A DNA stretch of 44,146 bases. Origin: Cudoniella acicularis. Lineage: Eukaryota; Ascomycota; Leotiomycetes; Helotiales; Helotiaceae. Shown piece by piece: positions 1-11,721 of this stretch (position 1 is its first letter; every line of letters begins with the position of its first letter). The notes beneath the pieces are model-generated. The model saw only the letters and a list, made by a program, of their open reading frames with translations. It searched no databases and was not told where the DNA came from. The stretch is taken from contig JAAMPI010000301.1 of NCBI GenBank assembly GCA_013054445.1, forward strand, positions 1 to 44,146, given 5' to 3'. Position numbers and translations under genes: made by a program.

Positions 1-2708
1 AACACCCCATGACAAAACCCACAATCCTCAGGTCGATAATTGCCTTCTCGACTACACCACCCACAAATCATGCGATTAGCCCACTCATTCGGATGCTCCT
101 CGCTTTCATTATGACACTTATCACACGCATAAACCTTTTGACAACAGCTGAATCGAAACCAACGGTAACTCTTGGTGTAATGACGGCAGCGACCGCGTTT
201 GGGAAGCTCGGTGCCGGGTGTTAGGCCGAGGGTTTCTTTCTTTCTGCGAGGAACGGTAGAGGGGAGACGGGTAGAGGATGAGATGCGTAGGAATTTGACT
301 TGGGGAATTTTGAAGGTGAATTTTTGGTGGCATTCGCGGCAGATGTTGCTGGTTGTTTCGCCGCAGACCGAGACGATTCCTGGTGCAGGGTAGACTTCGG
401 AGCATTGAGAGCAGGTGGGGATGAATGTGCTGTAGAGGTTAGTGTTGTTTTGTGTGAGGAAGAGAGGGGAAGTACCTTGGTAGCATGTCAGATACGATGC
501 AGCCCTCGAGGTCCAGGAACCCAGCTCTGACAGCATGAGCATGTACCAAATCTCGACGGAAACCTACGGTTAGTGGACTGGCGCATTTTCTGCAGCTTTC
601 AGATTTTGTAATTCCGTTCTTGAGGCCTTTGATCTCGGTGATGTCCTTGCATCTTTCGCATTTGACAGAGATATTCAAAATCACCACTTCGAGTAGCTCG
701 ATGCCATATAGTTCGATAAAGGGAAATGATATTGCTGTTCCATGCTCGGCACTATGTGTTTCCGGAGGAGCAACTTTCTGGTCCTCTTTCTTAACTTCCA
801 CTTCACCTTCGGCGTCTGAAGACTCATCTCCTGAGTCATAGGTGTAGTCATCTTCTGAATCCGATCCAGAAAGTTCATCTGGGTTGACAAGTGTCCATTC
901 TGGAGGTCGAATGATGTATTGAATGTGGCTTCGATCAGCATCTTGTGTACCCTCAACACCTTTGCCTTTGTCGACAGGTTTTACCGACAAATCATCTTCT
1001 TGCAGTGGTATTTGTGTTGCTTGTACTGGAGAGTTGTCTGCTTCCAAAACGGTCTTTGCAAGAACATGCATATTTTGAGCAAGATAATTGATATGGCCCA
1101 TCAGTGTGGTTTCCTTCAACTCACTTGCCTTTACCTCGAACCCCTTTTCAACAGGCTTTGATGAATTTGGCTCAACCCCTTCCAGCTGAATGCGGCAAGG
1201 ATGTAAAGGATAGAGTAATGGAACAAACAGTTGAATGGTCTTGACAACTTGCAAATTCGTAGGAAGCTCTCCTCGTCTTCGAGGCTCAATTGGTAGAGTG
1301 TAAGCAATTCCATCAGTTGACTTTTTGTAAAGGGGTAATCTGCCCATTCGAGCCTCCAATTGCCTGACCTCATTCTCTCTTCTCTTTGCAGCTTCTGATT
1401 TCTGTTGCGGTGTAAAGTTTTCAACTCGTTTTGGAGGAGCAGGACTTGGCTTTGAAACTGAGGACGAGCCGATTGCACTGTCAACTTTGACTAGATTATC
1501 AACTGGCTTCACTGATAGTGCTGGCTGAATTGACAGATGTCTGGTATCCTTGTTCGGTACCAACTTGACTGTGTCTGCTTTGGGTGCGGAAAGAAATGAC
1601 TCAAGATGCCTATCAAGTGCTTTCATTAGTTCCAGGAGAGTACCCTCGGGCTTATCATTGACAAGTCCATCAAATCCAGCTTCGATATTCAGAGTAAACC
1701 CTCTAGGGATGTCTCTGTTACCAACCTTCAAGGACGGGGTTTCTTTCGGATATGCAGCCGGCACAATAAGGCTGCATTCAAGTGCTGTCATCTCAAACGG
1801 GAAGTCCGGATCTGACGGAGGAAGATTGAACTTCAGCAGTGCAGCTCCATCTAACTGCCGAGTTTCTTTGGGCGAGAATCTTCTTCGAATCTGGCCAAGT
1901 TGGAATTCTCTTGGATCTTGCGATTGTGCTTGTGGTACTGGCTTTGGGACAACACGCGAAGCAACAGGCTTAGTAACTGCTTGTCTTCGGTCTTGTACCA
2001 GACCATCATCCTTGGGAGGATGACTGGAGTTTGAGGATTCCCCACCATTTCTGCGATCTGTCACGATATTTTGAGCTCCAGGGAGGAGTGTGTCATCATG
2101 CAGAAATGGACAGTCGTTGCCCGCTCGACAATATCCTGCCAGCTCAATCAGCTTCTATTCTCGTATGACTGTCCTGTCCTCGAGACCTTTTGTGTTTCCA
2201 TTTGATATCACGTGGTGTAACTCGGGGTTGCTTTGGGTCGTACACGTATAGCCTCCTCATGACAAAAGCCACCATTGATAGTCAGCTCAACACTTGATTG
2301 AAGCTGATGGGTAAGCATCCCCCACCCCACGCCTGATACTGCGGCGGAAATCACGGGATCCGCAGCACATGCTGCACAACGCTGTGGGTATATGCAAAGC
2401 AAAGTCAAGGCGTCGAATCAAAATATTCAAAGGAAAAGAAGGGAAATACCTGTTCGAGTGAAATATCGACAAGCCCTAGTTCTCGGCGTCTGCGGTCCAG
2501 CGCGTGAGGCGGAATCACGACCGATTGCAACTTCTGCCAACGCATCAGTGTCAAGCGAGCAGATGACCCTGAACTCGGGCAATGCTATGCGTTGCAACCT
2601 TGTGTTCTGCATGCAATGACCAGAATTCCAGAGGAGATTGGAGAGCGGTGAGGGATGCTGCTGACCTGTTGGCGGAGTTGGCGATGGGGAAGTGGAAGCG
2701 GATGTCAT
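1..2708 (-). CDS. CCCH / RWD-like / CHY zinc-finger protein, 3' end cut by window edge
   Basis: Three exons can be read on the minus strand: 2708-2450, 2135-476 and 429 to beyond 1. The introns are 2449-2136 (314 bp, GTATTT..CAG) and 475-430 (46 bp, GTACTT..CAG). The first splice joins ACRYFTRT to GYCRAGNDCPFLH, giving a C-x8-C-x5-C-x3-H finger that fits the CCCH class. Two RWD-like regions follow, one from about EFQLGQIRRRF and one from about ENEVRQLEARMG. Zinc-ligand Cys pairs (CERC, CRKC, CSQC) lead into a CHY finger with GRCRHYTKSYRWFRFSCC, ACDKCH and MICGWC. No ATG exists in the long middle frame, which supports the upstream exon. The sequence between 2708 and about 2500 may hide a further intron, so the N-terminus is uncertain. 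CHY proteins bind zinc and some act with ubiquitin or in mitochondria; the role here is unknown. Confidence 0.75.
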
Positions 2709-5700
2709 GATGGTGGTGTTGACTTTGAAGTTGGAAGAGTGTACGATATTGACCCGAATAGGAGGGGCGGTAAGCGCAACGAGGGGGAGAAGGGAAGGGA
2801 GAGAACTTGAAATCCGCAAGAGGTGGTGGCAAGGTCAAGTGGTGAGCGGATTTGTAATGGTGATGCTGCGCGAAGTCGCGAGATGTCACGATGGATTGAT
2901 AAAGGCAGAGAGGACCGAGGTCTGTATGCCTTCAAGTATTGCAAAGTGGCGATCACGAAAAGACGCGCTCGGTATGAGCGAGAGTGATGCTGCGATGGGT
3001 GAGTCAGTGTTTCCTCCAGTGAGGTCCACCGTAAACATGACTCCAGCCTTAGATCTGAGTCACCGTCTCCCCTTTCTTCCGTGCAACCCAAACGGGAAGT
3101 AAGGGAATCTGATTATTATTTTCCCGCATCAATATTATTTTATTATTTTATTATTATTTGAATATTTTATTCTCCGAACCTTAAATGCAAATAATATCCG
3201 TTCTTGATTATTCAAACTTTAATTTGTTATTTGTGTCGCCCGTTGTGTCTCCTTCAGGCGTCGCGGGCGCAGCGGAACTTCTCCCCGACCTCTGACAACA
3301 TCGTGCAGCTGCATATTTCCTGATTCAGCCTCCTCCTTCGGCTCGGCTTCCTCATCCTCATCACAAACACCATCCGAGACCCAGTCATCTTGTGTTTGTG
3401 GGTGCGGGTGCAGCAGCTTCAGCTTGTCGTGTTTTTGGCCTCCAATTCTGCCCGTGTGAGTGTTTACAGGGCCCTTCGAAACCTCAACTCGGCACTTGCA
3501 GCAACCTCAGCAGTCATCCGCGTTTGTTGGTGGCAGTGAGCCTTGGAATTGCGAGTGGATGGGTAGTGACATTCCACTCTGGCCTCAATCGTTCGGTTTC
3601 ACCACCGACGTAATCATCCAGTTTCTAAGCAACATTTATCTGGCACACGAGCCGCAAAGTGTTTTGAGAGGTTGGGGATCAAGCCTGGAGATTGGATGAG
3701 GAAAATATCAAACGGGTTCAGCGATCGAGTTTTCCAAATACCCAGCTCTCGGCTTCAGCTTGATCACTTGGACCGCTTTTCGGGAGTCACATCTTCGGCA
3801 TGCCGGTCTCCCGTGGAATTATTGTCAAAAGTAGATCCCGACGGACACAAACACGGCCAATCCTCGATATCAGCGAAGGTATTCCTGCCGAAAAGTCTCA
3901 GTGAGCTTGCTCACCGTGCTCCACGATTGGACCCCCTTTTTCCAAGACTTAATACCGACACACTGGAACCAATGGGGACCCCATTTCTCTCTTGTTTTGA
4001 AGCTATAGGGTTAACGACTACGTCCAAGCAGACATAAATATTATTTTCATCATTTTTCTCATGCGGAAAAACGCATTCCAACATTCGTGAGCACAGATAC
4101 ACTTCGCCCTTCCGGTCTCAGAAGGCACCTCTGCCTCGACGGAGGAGGAAATGGTTCCCTCTGCCTTTTTTGTGGCTTGCCCCGCTAGACTGGTACTACT
4201 TCACACTGGCTGGAATATCACAGCAAGACGGCAAGCAGTTTCAATTCCAACAGCTGGAGTTCTCGTGATCAATTCAATCCCAAGCTGGCCGGATCCTTGC
4301 ATGAAAAAGTGTGATGGAACATTCAAATTTGCATAGATCTTGGTCGTCTGGACGACTGGATTCCCATCCCAAGGACCTGGAGCTGGACTTGAGATGGCTT
4401 CCTTACCCCTTTCCTGTCTGACCGTCTCAGGGCGTGAAAGGGGGCCAGAGCTCGGTATACGCTTCTCTCTGGTGAAGTTGCCATCAAGATCGTCAGAGAG
4501 ACAATCAGTAAGCCGCAAGTGCCCAGTGAACTCGTGCCATTGGCAAATTTTCAATAGAACGCGGGATGAAAGGCCTCATTTGCTGCCTCTAGTGGGGTTC
4601 CGAGTGCTGTACGGATGAAACCGCGAATAGAACACCTCCGAAGGAGATTGAAAAGTGGAAGAGATGAAACTGAAATTTAGATGCCCTAATATCTATTTAA
4701 TTTAAGGACAAATATTGAAATGATTATAAAGGGATATCGTGTTGTGCTTGTTGTTGAATTATTATACAATATTTTTTTCAAGCTAATTTCTATACTTTTC
4801 ACACTTCCGCGCCTCTCCTTTCATTTTGACCCCTCTTCCACTAGCTTTTCTCTTCAAAATTAATGAGAAAAATACTTTAAAATATAGACCTAGTCTAAAG
4901 TTTCATCACGAAATAGAAGCCACAAGTGAAATTGATAAAATGCCGCTTTTTCTACCATGATTCTACAGACAGAAGAGAAGTCTCTTGCGGTAGTTTGGAA
5001 ATTGCCACCCTCAACCATTTGGGCACGTAATCTTACATCTTGTTGTTATACTTTATCTTCTCTTCTTTCCATTTTCACTCACATTTTCGACTACCCTGGA
5101 ATCTTATCACAAAGATAGCCCAACGGTATGGGTAATTTTCTCCGTGCCAGTCTTCAAACCCTGTTTCAGGCTTACATTTCAGCTCTCTGTCACGCTTCAA
5201 AGTTTTTCCCGAAAAGTGTCTTCATCTATTTACCGGTACAAATCCTCGAGTCATACAAGCATCAATTAAGAGAACGAGTCCACTAAACGCATTGGGGAAA
5301 TGTCAGAATGCTTAATATACTAGAGCTGACCAAAAAGTGTATTCCGAGCAACCCAGATCCAACTAGGACCTACCGAGCCTTTATATCTTTAAGCAGTCTT
5401 ATCTGTAGTTGGTCCAACAGGAGAAGTCAGCTCTGTTCGGACCGTCCCTTTCCACAAGTCAGATTTTACGATAAAGTGGATCTTTTTGACATCAGTTAAT
5501 TCAATAGACGAAGAATAGGCGAATTATGGTTGGATGTTTCAGTGTGCTTGCTTACAACCACAATACTTACGATAAGAACCCACTTTTTTTTTTTAACAAG
5601 ATTTACATATAGTCCCTTTCTTGCTTACTTCCTCTTAACGCGCCTACGTTTTCAATATTTCGTGCGCCAAAACTTTAAACTTCATGATTTATGTTTAGTA

Positions 5701-5719
5701 TTTATTTTCACAAACCACT
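2709..5719. other. Intergenic region, no supported gene
   Basis: About 3 kb without a gene I can support. It begins as the divergent upstream region of the zinc-finger gene. An ATTATTTT-rich tract lies at about 3112-3175. From about 3230 to 4620 base composition is more balanced and several short open frames exist (for example 3672-4037 plus and 4201-4554 minus). None shows a recognisable motif, a consistent splice pattern or a signal peptide. From 4680 to 5719 it is AT-rich with a poly-T run near 5583-5593. Confidence 0.6.
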
Positions 5720-6835
5720 ATGGCCTCAGAAACAACCCCATCATCGAGTCCTCCCCTCCTCGGAACAGTCCTCGTCACAAGCGGCAACGGCCTCCTAGGA
5801 CAACACCTCATCCACGTCCTCGAACTCAACACCACCACCACCTCTATCAATCACAACCACCTCCACCTCGGCGCCACCTATCACACCGGCAGCATCACCC
5901 CAGCCACCACCAACACCCTCCTCTCCTCAACCAAACCCACCGTAATCTTCCACCTCGCATCCCAGTACTACAACTCCCTTAGCACGCAAAACGGCGAGAG
6001 ATATTTCCACAACACAAACATCAAAGCCACCGAGATCCTGCTCACGAGGGCCGCGGCCACCGACTCCTCCGTAAAAGCATTCGTGTTCGCCTCAACCATC
6101 GACACTTACTCTGACCTTCCTCACGAGAATGTAGACGAGACTCACGCCTTATGGGACTCCTCATCTAAAAACGCAGGATAATACGCACGCACGAAAGCCA
6201 TTGCTGATAGACTTGTTCTTGCTGCTAATAACAGCAAGAATAGCGCGCAATTTCAGAAGGTGAGTTTGCGAATCGCGCATATGTATGGAAAGGGGGATCG
6301 CATTATTATTCCTGCTGCGCTTGATGCGTGTGCTGGGAAGTAGAGACTTTTCCAAATTGGCGAGGGCAAGAATTTGATTCAGGCCGTTTCGGCGAGTAAT
6401 GCTGCCGCGGCACACGTTTTGGCTGCAAAGGCGCTTCTGGATCCTTCTCGTTCGAAGGGGAAGGTTGCTGGAGAGGTGTTTAATATCTCGGATGGGGTGG
6501 TGCCGATTTGGCATCATCTTGGGTTGGTTTGGAGGGTTGCGAGAGGTGAGGATGCGTTGAAGGATGTGGTTGTTGTGCCGGCTTGGGTGGCACTTGTAAT
6601 GGTGGTGGTGGTGGTGGTGGAGTAGGTGTTTTGGGTTTTTACATTGGGGTTTAAGAAGCTGCCGCATACTATAGATAGAAGTTCCATCATGTTCTGTGTG
6701 TATAGCCATACGTATAGTTGTGAAAAGGCGAGAGAGAGGTTGGGTTTTGCACCTGTATCGGATCATGATGGGGTTTTGAAGGAGGCGACGGAGTGGGAAT
6801 TGCAGCGGCGGAAGGAGTTAGGAATGAAGAAGTAG
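5720..6835 (+). pseudogene. 3-beta-HSD / sterol-4-alpha-carboxylate 3-dehydrogenase-like gene with three in-frame stops
   Basis: A single frame of 372 codons runs from ATG 5720 to TAG 6833-6835 without any frameshift. It is interrupted by TAA at 6179-6181, TAG at 6341-6343 and TAG at 6623-6625. The remains are clearly an NAD(P)-dependent extended SDR of the 3-beta-hydroxysteroid dehydrogenase/Erg26 family. There is a Rossmann start TVLVTSGNGLLGQHL, a FVFASTIDTY strand, and the catalytic YARTK (YxxxK) immediately after the first stop. GEVFNISDG, FTLGFKKLP and CEKARERLGF follow near the C-terminus. Each stop can be explained by one C-to-T change on one strand (CAA, CAG and TGG as likely ancestors). 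Erg26-type enzymes act in C4 demethylation of sterols, but this shorter paralogue type is often of unknown substrate. It is probably non-functional unless read through. Confidence 0.85.
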
Positions 6836-7455
6836 GTCTGTAGGTAAGAAGTTTGCAATGAGATTGCAAGACTCGAGGCCTTGATGGGTTGTGGAGATGT
6901 ATGGGGGAACTATTCTGACCTCAAAATGGTAATATTATAGACTTGTGAGTACTCAGGCCTCGGAGGACCACTTTTCTAGTGCTCCTTTGAGTGTAGTTAA
7001 TCCGTTGAAAATTTGAATATCCCCTCAATCGTTCGCTAATCTTGATTATAAGACAATATTATCCAGTTAAAAATATCCGAATAATTCCCAACCGAAATGA
7101 ATACCTAAAAGGGTTGGAGAAGCAAAGAGCAGACTACCATAGATGTCCTAAATTGGCAACAATCACTTACAAGACAATAGTTATTATCAACGAAACTTTT
7201 CTTGGTAAGTTTTTTTTGGAATAGATCACTAGATAGTTGAAGGAATAGTATAGGCCTAATCGAGAACTTGGAAAGAGTACTTAACCTAGGAACTGCTGAT
7301 TTGTTATTTGATCCGTATCATCTATTATGGGTGAAATAGCAGGTAAGGTGGAAACAAAGACGTAGGAAGAGCTTAAAGAGAACAAAAGCAACACGGAAAT
7401 AGTAATAAAAATAGTCATAGACGGTAATTGGCACTGGAAATGTCATTGGAACTTC
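6836..7455. other. AT-rich spacer between convergent ends
   Basis: About 620 bp between the 3' end of the broken dehydrogenase and the 3' end of the asparaginase on the opposite strand. It is AT-rich. I see no coding structure, RNA gene or clear repeat. Confidence 0.6.
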
Positions 7456-8905
7456 CTACATTTTCTCGTCAAGCCAGTCCCTCAAATAATATTCCTTTCC
7501 TTCACCATCATAAACTTCCAAACCTTCATGCTGACCAGGTTTCCAGACCCGCATTACAGCCTTGCCATTCTTATCTATAGCAGCGCGGTACATACCGCCG
7601 CAGTTATAGTCGTCGACAATTTCAGAAGACGCAGACTTCATGTTCCCATGCTCGTCGACGACTACTGTGAGTTCAAGGCCGATGATACCAGCTTCTCCTT
7701 CGCCGGTTTTTCTCCATCGATCACCAGCGCTTTTGACCATTTCACCTCCTGGTCCAGAAATCTCGGTGATGGCATCTTGCAAAGATGTTTTCTGACTTGA
7801 TTTTGATCCTCTATATCTTGCAATTGCTGATGCTGTTCGTACTGCATTCATCCGCAGGAAGGAATCGCCATTGCCAGTTCCTGACATGCCAGAAGAGCGA
7901 AATACTCGATCTCCTGGACCAACGTCACTATTTGGTATTGGGGAGTACACCATTGGATTTGGCAAACAATCCGCGATCAATCCTTTCAGGGTATCACTTA
8001 GAACCAGGGCAGGACCGGATTGCCCAAGTATAGACTCTGCTTTTAAGGGGTATTCGTCTTCCCATTCTTCAGCCCAAAAGCCAGCTCCGAGTGTTGGCGT
8101 ATCTCCAATCCTTCCTGTCAATTTATTCGTCAATCCTCCAGTGGAAGTTGCAACTGCTATGACGCCTTCGCAATCCAGAGCCACTGCACCGCAAGTACCT
8201 TGTGGAAAGAAGTGCTCCTCGTCCCATGTAGCAACTCCATATCCTTTCTTTTCATTTTCTAAGCCTCTAATATGTTCTATAAAGCCATTAGCATCAGGTT
8301 GAAAGCCAAAAGAAGTAGAACCTACCATCCCATCGCGCCTGCACGAAATAATAACTAGGATCCACCATTTCTAGTCCCCACTGTTGTGCCAATATCTCCG
8401 CACTATGCTTATGTAACTGGCAGTGTCCCTGTGCTCCCGACGCTATTGCCATATGGCCTCTATGTTCTCCATTTCCACCATCGAGATCCTCCTCTCCTCG
8501 AAGCAACATTTCTCTTGCCAGCTTTATAGGATTTTTGACGTGTTGTAGGCCCATAAGCCCAACCCCTCTTTTTTTCTTCCCCTTTGAGACCATAATCGAA
8601 GCTTCGAGCTCGTTGACTCCATCGCGAGTGAAGACTGCTCCGTGACCCGAATTGAATAGGGGATTGTCCTCCAATTGGGTGACGGCAAAGGTTACTGTGT
8701 CGAGGGCAGAAGTAATCGAAGAATTCGAGAGGGGGAACGACGAGGGTGAGGTGAGGAAGTGATGTGTTGACACGAGGATTTTCAAAAGGGAGTCGTGAAA
8801 TGCCTTATATTTCTCCGGAGGCAGGTTGCTTGGTAGAATGTTTCCGGCGCCGCCGTGGATAATAAGGCGTGGTGTTATGCCAGGCGACTGCCTTTTGTAT
8901 TCCAT
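7456..8905 (-). CDS. L-asparaginase / isoaspartyl peptidase-type Ntn hydrolase
   Basis: Two exons, 8905-8326 and 8276-7456, with a 49-bp intron (8325-8277, GTAGGT..TATAG) that joins CAGGCGCGATGGGATG to AACATATTAGAGG and reads RWDEHIRGLE. The product is about 466 residues. N-terminal [10 protein letters not shown] and [12 protein letters not shown] are asparaginase-2 family signatures. GTCGAVALD carries the presumed autoprocessing and catalytic Thr at about residue 221, and TSTGG follows. This family hydrolyses L-asparagine or beta-aspartyl peptides after self-cleavage before that Thr. The ATG at 8905 is preferred because HGGAG then lies about 15-20 residues in. In-frame sequence upstream to 9052 is open but does not look conserved. 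All key residues I can see are intact. Confidence 0.88.
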
Positions 8906-11612
8906 GCTGGTTTTGGGGGAGTTGAAATGGCTCCAAGAGTATGAGTCTGGCAGATGAGCTGTGGAGAGGGGTAGGCGTTGAAGCTTATGCACTGTTCTTG
9001 TCCAGATAAGGTTCGCGATAACGAACTTATCGGCTTGGCAGCATGCGAACAACGATCACGTGAATCTGCTTGTGTCATTCAGGGAGATTTTAAAATACGT
9101 AATTAGGTAGGCAGAAAATACTAATTTTGACTCCGTCATTTCCAGGCTCATGCTAGATTCAACTCTAAAATTGCGGGACTGAAATAGTGTGTGGCGAAGT
9201 GCTAGCTTGCTCCTTTGATCTGCTACCAACCCCATTATCCTCCAGCTCTTTTTTCCAAACATAAGTACTCACTTTCTATGACAGCATTCTATTCGTAAGT
9301 TCGACAATTGAATGCACCAGCGAGAATAAATTAATAAAAGTGAATATATCGCATCGTCTTTTTTTAATAAATGACTTGCCCAACTTCTTGTAGAAAAGTG
9401 ACTTCCTTCTCACTAAAATTACAGCGCGTTACTCCCTAAAACTGGGCATGAAGTTGCTAAAACACAGCGCGGAGGTATCTGCAAGTCAATGCACAATCGC
9501 TAAAGATATAGCATACAGGGCCAAATAATCCAGCACTGAGAACACAGTTAAACCACCGTGCCCATTGTTTGATCAGCGAGTAGTGAGAAACAGAGCCACT
9601 TGGCTGCAAACCCTTTGTATGATAATAATAATTGAACTTTGGGATTATTTGGTTTTTCAAATAGCGCGTTAGAAGATACTGGAGTTGTTGCTAAGTTATA
9701 GGGGTCAATCGCTAGAAATAGAGGCATGGTCACTAAATTACAGGGTCCTCCGGTTGTGCTTGTACCTGTAATTTAGCGATTAACGGCCGTCTTGCCACCG
9801 AAAACTATAATAAACTCAACACTACAACAGTTAATCATTTTTAAGTAACTTAAAAGCATGTCCTAAAAATAAGCAGTCTTTTTTATGCTCCATATAAATA
9901 TTCAGGATCTAATTCAACACAATTTTGTTTGGGATATTTTGCCAAAAAGAAATCGATGAACGGACGAGAAGGACTTCACTACAAACTTATTGCCTTGATG
10001 TGACCAAATTTCATAGCCAGGTTGAAACTAAAACATATTCTACTGTAGTGCTGTGCTCAAGGCTTCCTTCCTAGTCGTTTCGCGGTTCCACGTCAAGCCA
10101 CAAATCTTTTCCAGCAACACTTCAAAGAACAACCACTCTATTACTTTCACAGGTTATTAATTTATTAAAAGAGAAAGAATATGATACTAAGGACTTTCAT
10201 TTATTTTCTCGTACAGCTGATTATTCGCCAAAATTTCAAGTGTTTATTCCGCGGCGCTTAGTCTTCGAAAATCAAAATGTCACTTCTAAGCCTCTTCTGG
10301 CTCTTCAAACTGACTATCTAGGCCCATATGTAAATATATTGTGTGAAGTAGAAACTCTGCAATGAAAATCTTCGACGCCTTGACTAAGGACGTGTTACTT
10401 TCTTGATTTTATTTATGTAAGGGACCAAGCAGGTTGGGCTCCCAGACCCGGAAAATTCGGGACGGAAACCAAGGGGCCTTTACAACGATATTGTTGCCCT
10501 GAGATACGAGCCATGTTTTCTTAAGATTACCGTTGTATTGTTGTTGGTGATGGAGCGCAAGCGGTTGTGATGGTGATCGCTGACAGGCCAAGAACCACTG
10601 GTAACGAATAGTATATATTCAATTGGATGAAATTAGAAATCCTACGAATGTGGTTAGCCCTGTAGCCTAATCTTATTTATCAAACATGCGTCTGATACTG
10701 CGTCACATTTGGCGGAACGGTTACCATTAGACGGAGTTATCTAGGGCATTTGGTGGCCTACATGCCGTCTCAGCGTTTGTCGCTTAATTTTAAGGGGGAG
10801 CTTATAGCATGTAGCAGTGACCACCTGGTCTCACTTGATGCACTGCGCCGAGCTTAACGTTAAGTCTTCAATGATTCATCTTAAATTCATGTACCGCATT
10901 CACGCTGGATCAGATCACTGATTATTTCCATCTGAAATCCTACTTCATTTTCTTAGGGTTCAAACGTTACTCAAACTAGGAAGCCCATCGTGAGACATAT
11001 GGTCGAGAATAAAACTGCACTTCATCACTTGGCCTACTTGTTGACTTCCATTCGGGGTTCTTTTTTTCTCTCTCAAGGATTCTAAAATTGGTGGGAATCT
11101 AATGCTGTTCAAGTGTTGTGTCCGAGTTCTCGTTGATCTCGCGTCTTGTCGTCTAATGTTTTTGGTAAGGGCGGGAGACAGGGGGCACCTCGCAAATTAC
11201 CCCTGAATTTGACACCTCATCTGCTCTTAAATAACCGGTACTCGTACTAGTAAACCCCCAGGTCTTCTATAATTCACATATTGGAACCCCGCAATCCACA
11301 CTGAACATAATTAAGGTACCCGTACGCTCAGATGACCACAACAGGAAGTTTGGAGAAAGGTTAAATGAGTTGTGATCTTCCGAGGTCCGGACGCAAACTG
11401 CCGGATCCTTCTAAGGCAAATTTCCCTTCTACTTCTACTACAATGATGGTAATGTGCTTTTGAATATACTTTTGAACGGCACGATGGCGTAGGAGTAGCA
11501 AGGGTCGGCATGAAATGGCCAAGGGCTCATCATACTAAAGTTTTAATCAATTTAAAATTCTTCGACCGAGTCTGATTTTCTGGTAGAGATCTGACTATGG
11601 TGTGTTGCGTTG
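8906..11612. other. AT-rich gene-poor region
   Basis: About 2.7 kb with no supported gene. It contains the putative inverted-repeat element at 9411-9776, described separately. Short open frames at 9457-9660 (minus), 10409-10591 (minus) and 11311-11511 (minus) show no motif and lie in AT-rich sequence. I looked for tRNA B-box-like GGTTCGANTCC sequences and found none that fold convincingly. Confidence 0.55.
9411..9776. mobile_element. Possible small non-autonomous element with terminal inverted repeats
   Basis: The left end CACTAAAATTACAG (9411-9424) is the near-reverse complement of the right end CTGTAATTTAGCG (9766-9778), differing by one base and one inserted A. A third copy, CTAAATTACAGG at 9733-9744, forms a perfect 12-bp hairpin arm with 9765-9776. 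Internal motifs recur: AGCGCGTTA at 9423-9431 and 9663-9671, and AATCGCTA at 9495-9502, 9707-9714 and inverted at 9774-9781. This is the look of a MITE or a decayed Tc1/mariner/Fot-like end with subterminal repeats. No transposase frame and no clear target-site duplication are visible, so this is inference. Confidence 0.35.
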
Positions 11613-11622
11613 TATATAAATA
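11613..11622 (+). promoter_or_regulatory. TATA box
   Basis: TATATAAATA lies about 100 bp upstream of the ATG at 11722, which begins a signal peptide-like sequence. Spacing and consensus fit a fungal TATA promoter. Confidence 0.45.
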
Positions 11623-11721
11623 AAGGGTGTGCTCTCCCTTTACTATGTACTCCTTACTTTGGCCCCTAACCTCTCATTCATTTCAAACACAGACCCATTA
11701 GCATTTACCGCAGCATTTAAA

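Noticed and set aside
1550..2023. 157-codon plus-strand open frame
   Set aside because: It lies antisense to the RWD-like region of the zinc-finger gene, which has far better motif support.
3392..4037. Plus-strand frames in the left intergenic region, checked for a carbohydrate-binding module because of Gln/Ser/Cys richness
   Set aside because: Cys spacing does not match CBM1, frames are short and overlap in conflict, and no signal peptide is present.
6161..6766. 201-codon minus-strand open frame with His-rich stretch
   Set aside because: It is antisense to the broken Erg26-like gene, whose conserved YxxxK and other motifs are on the plus strand.
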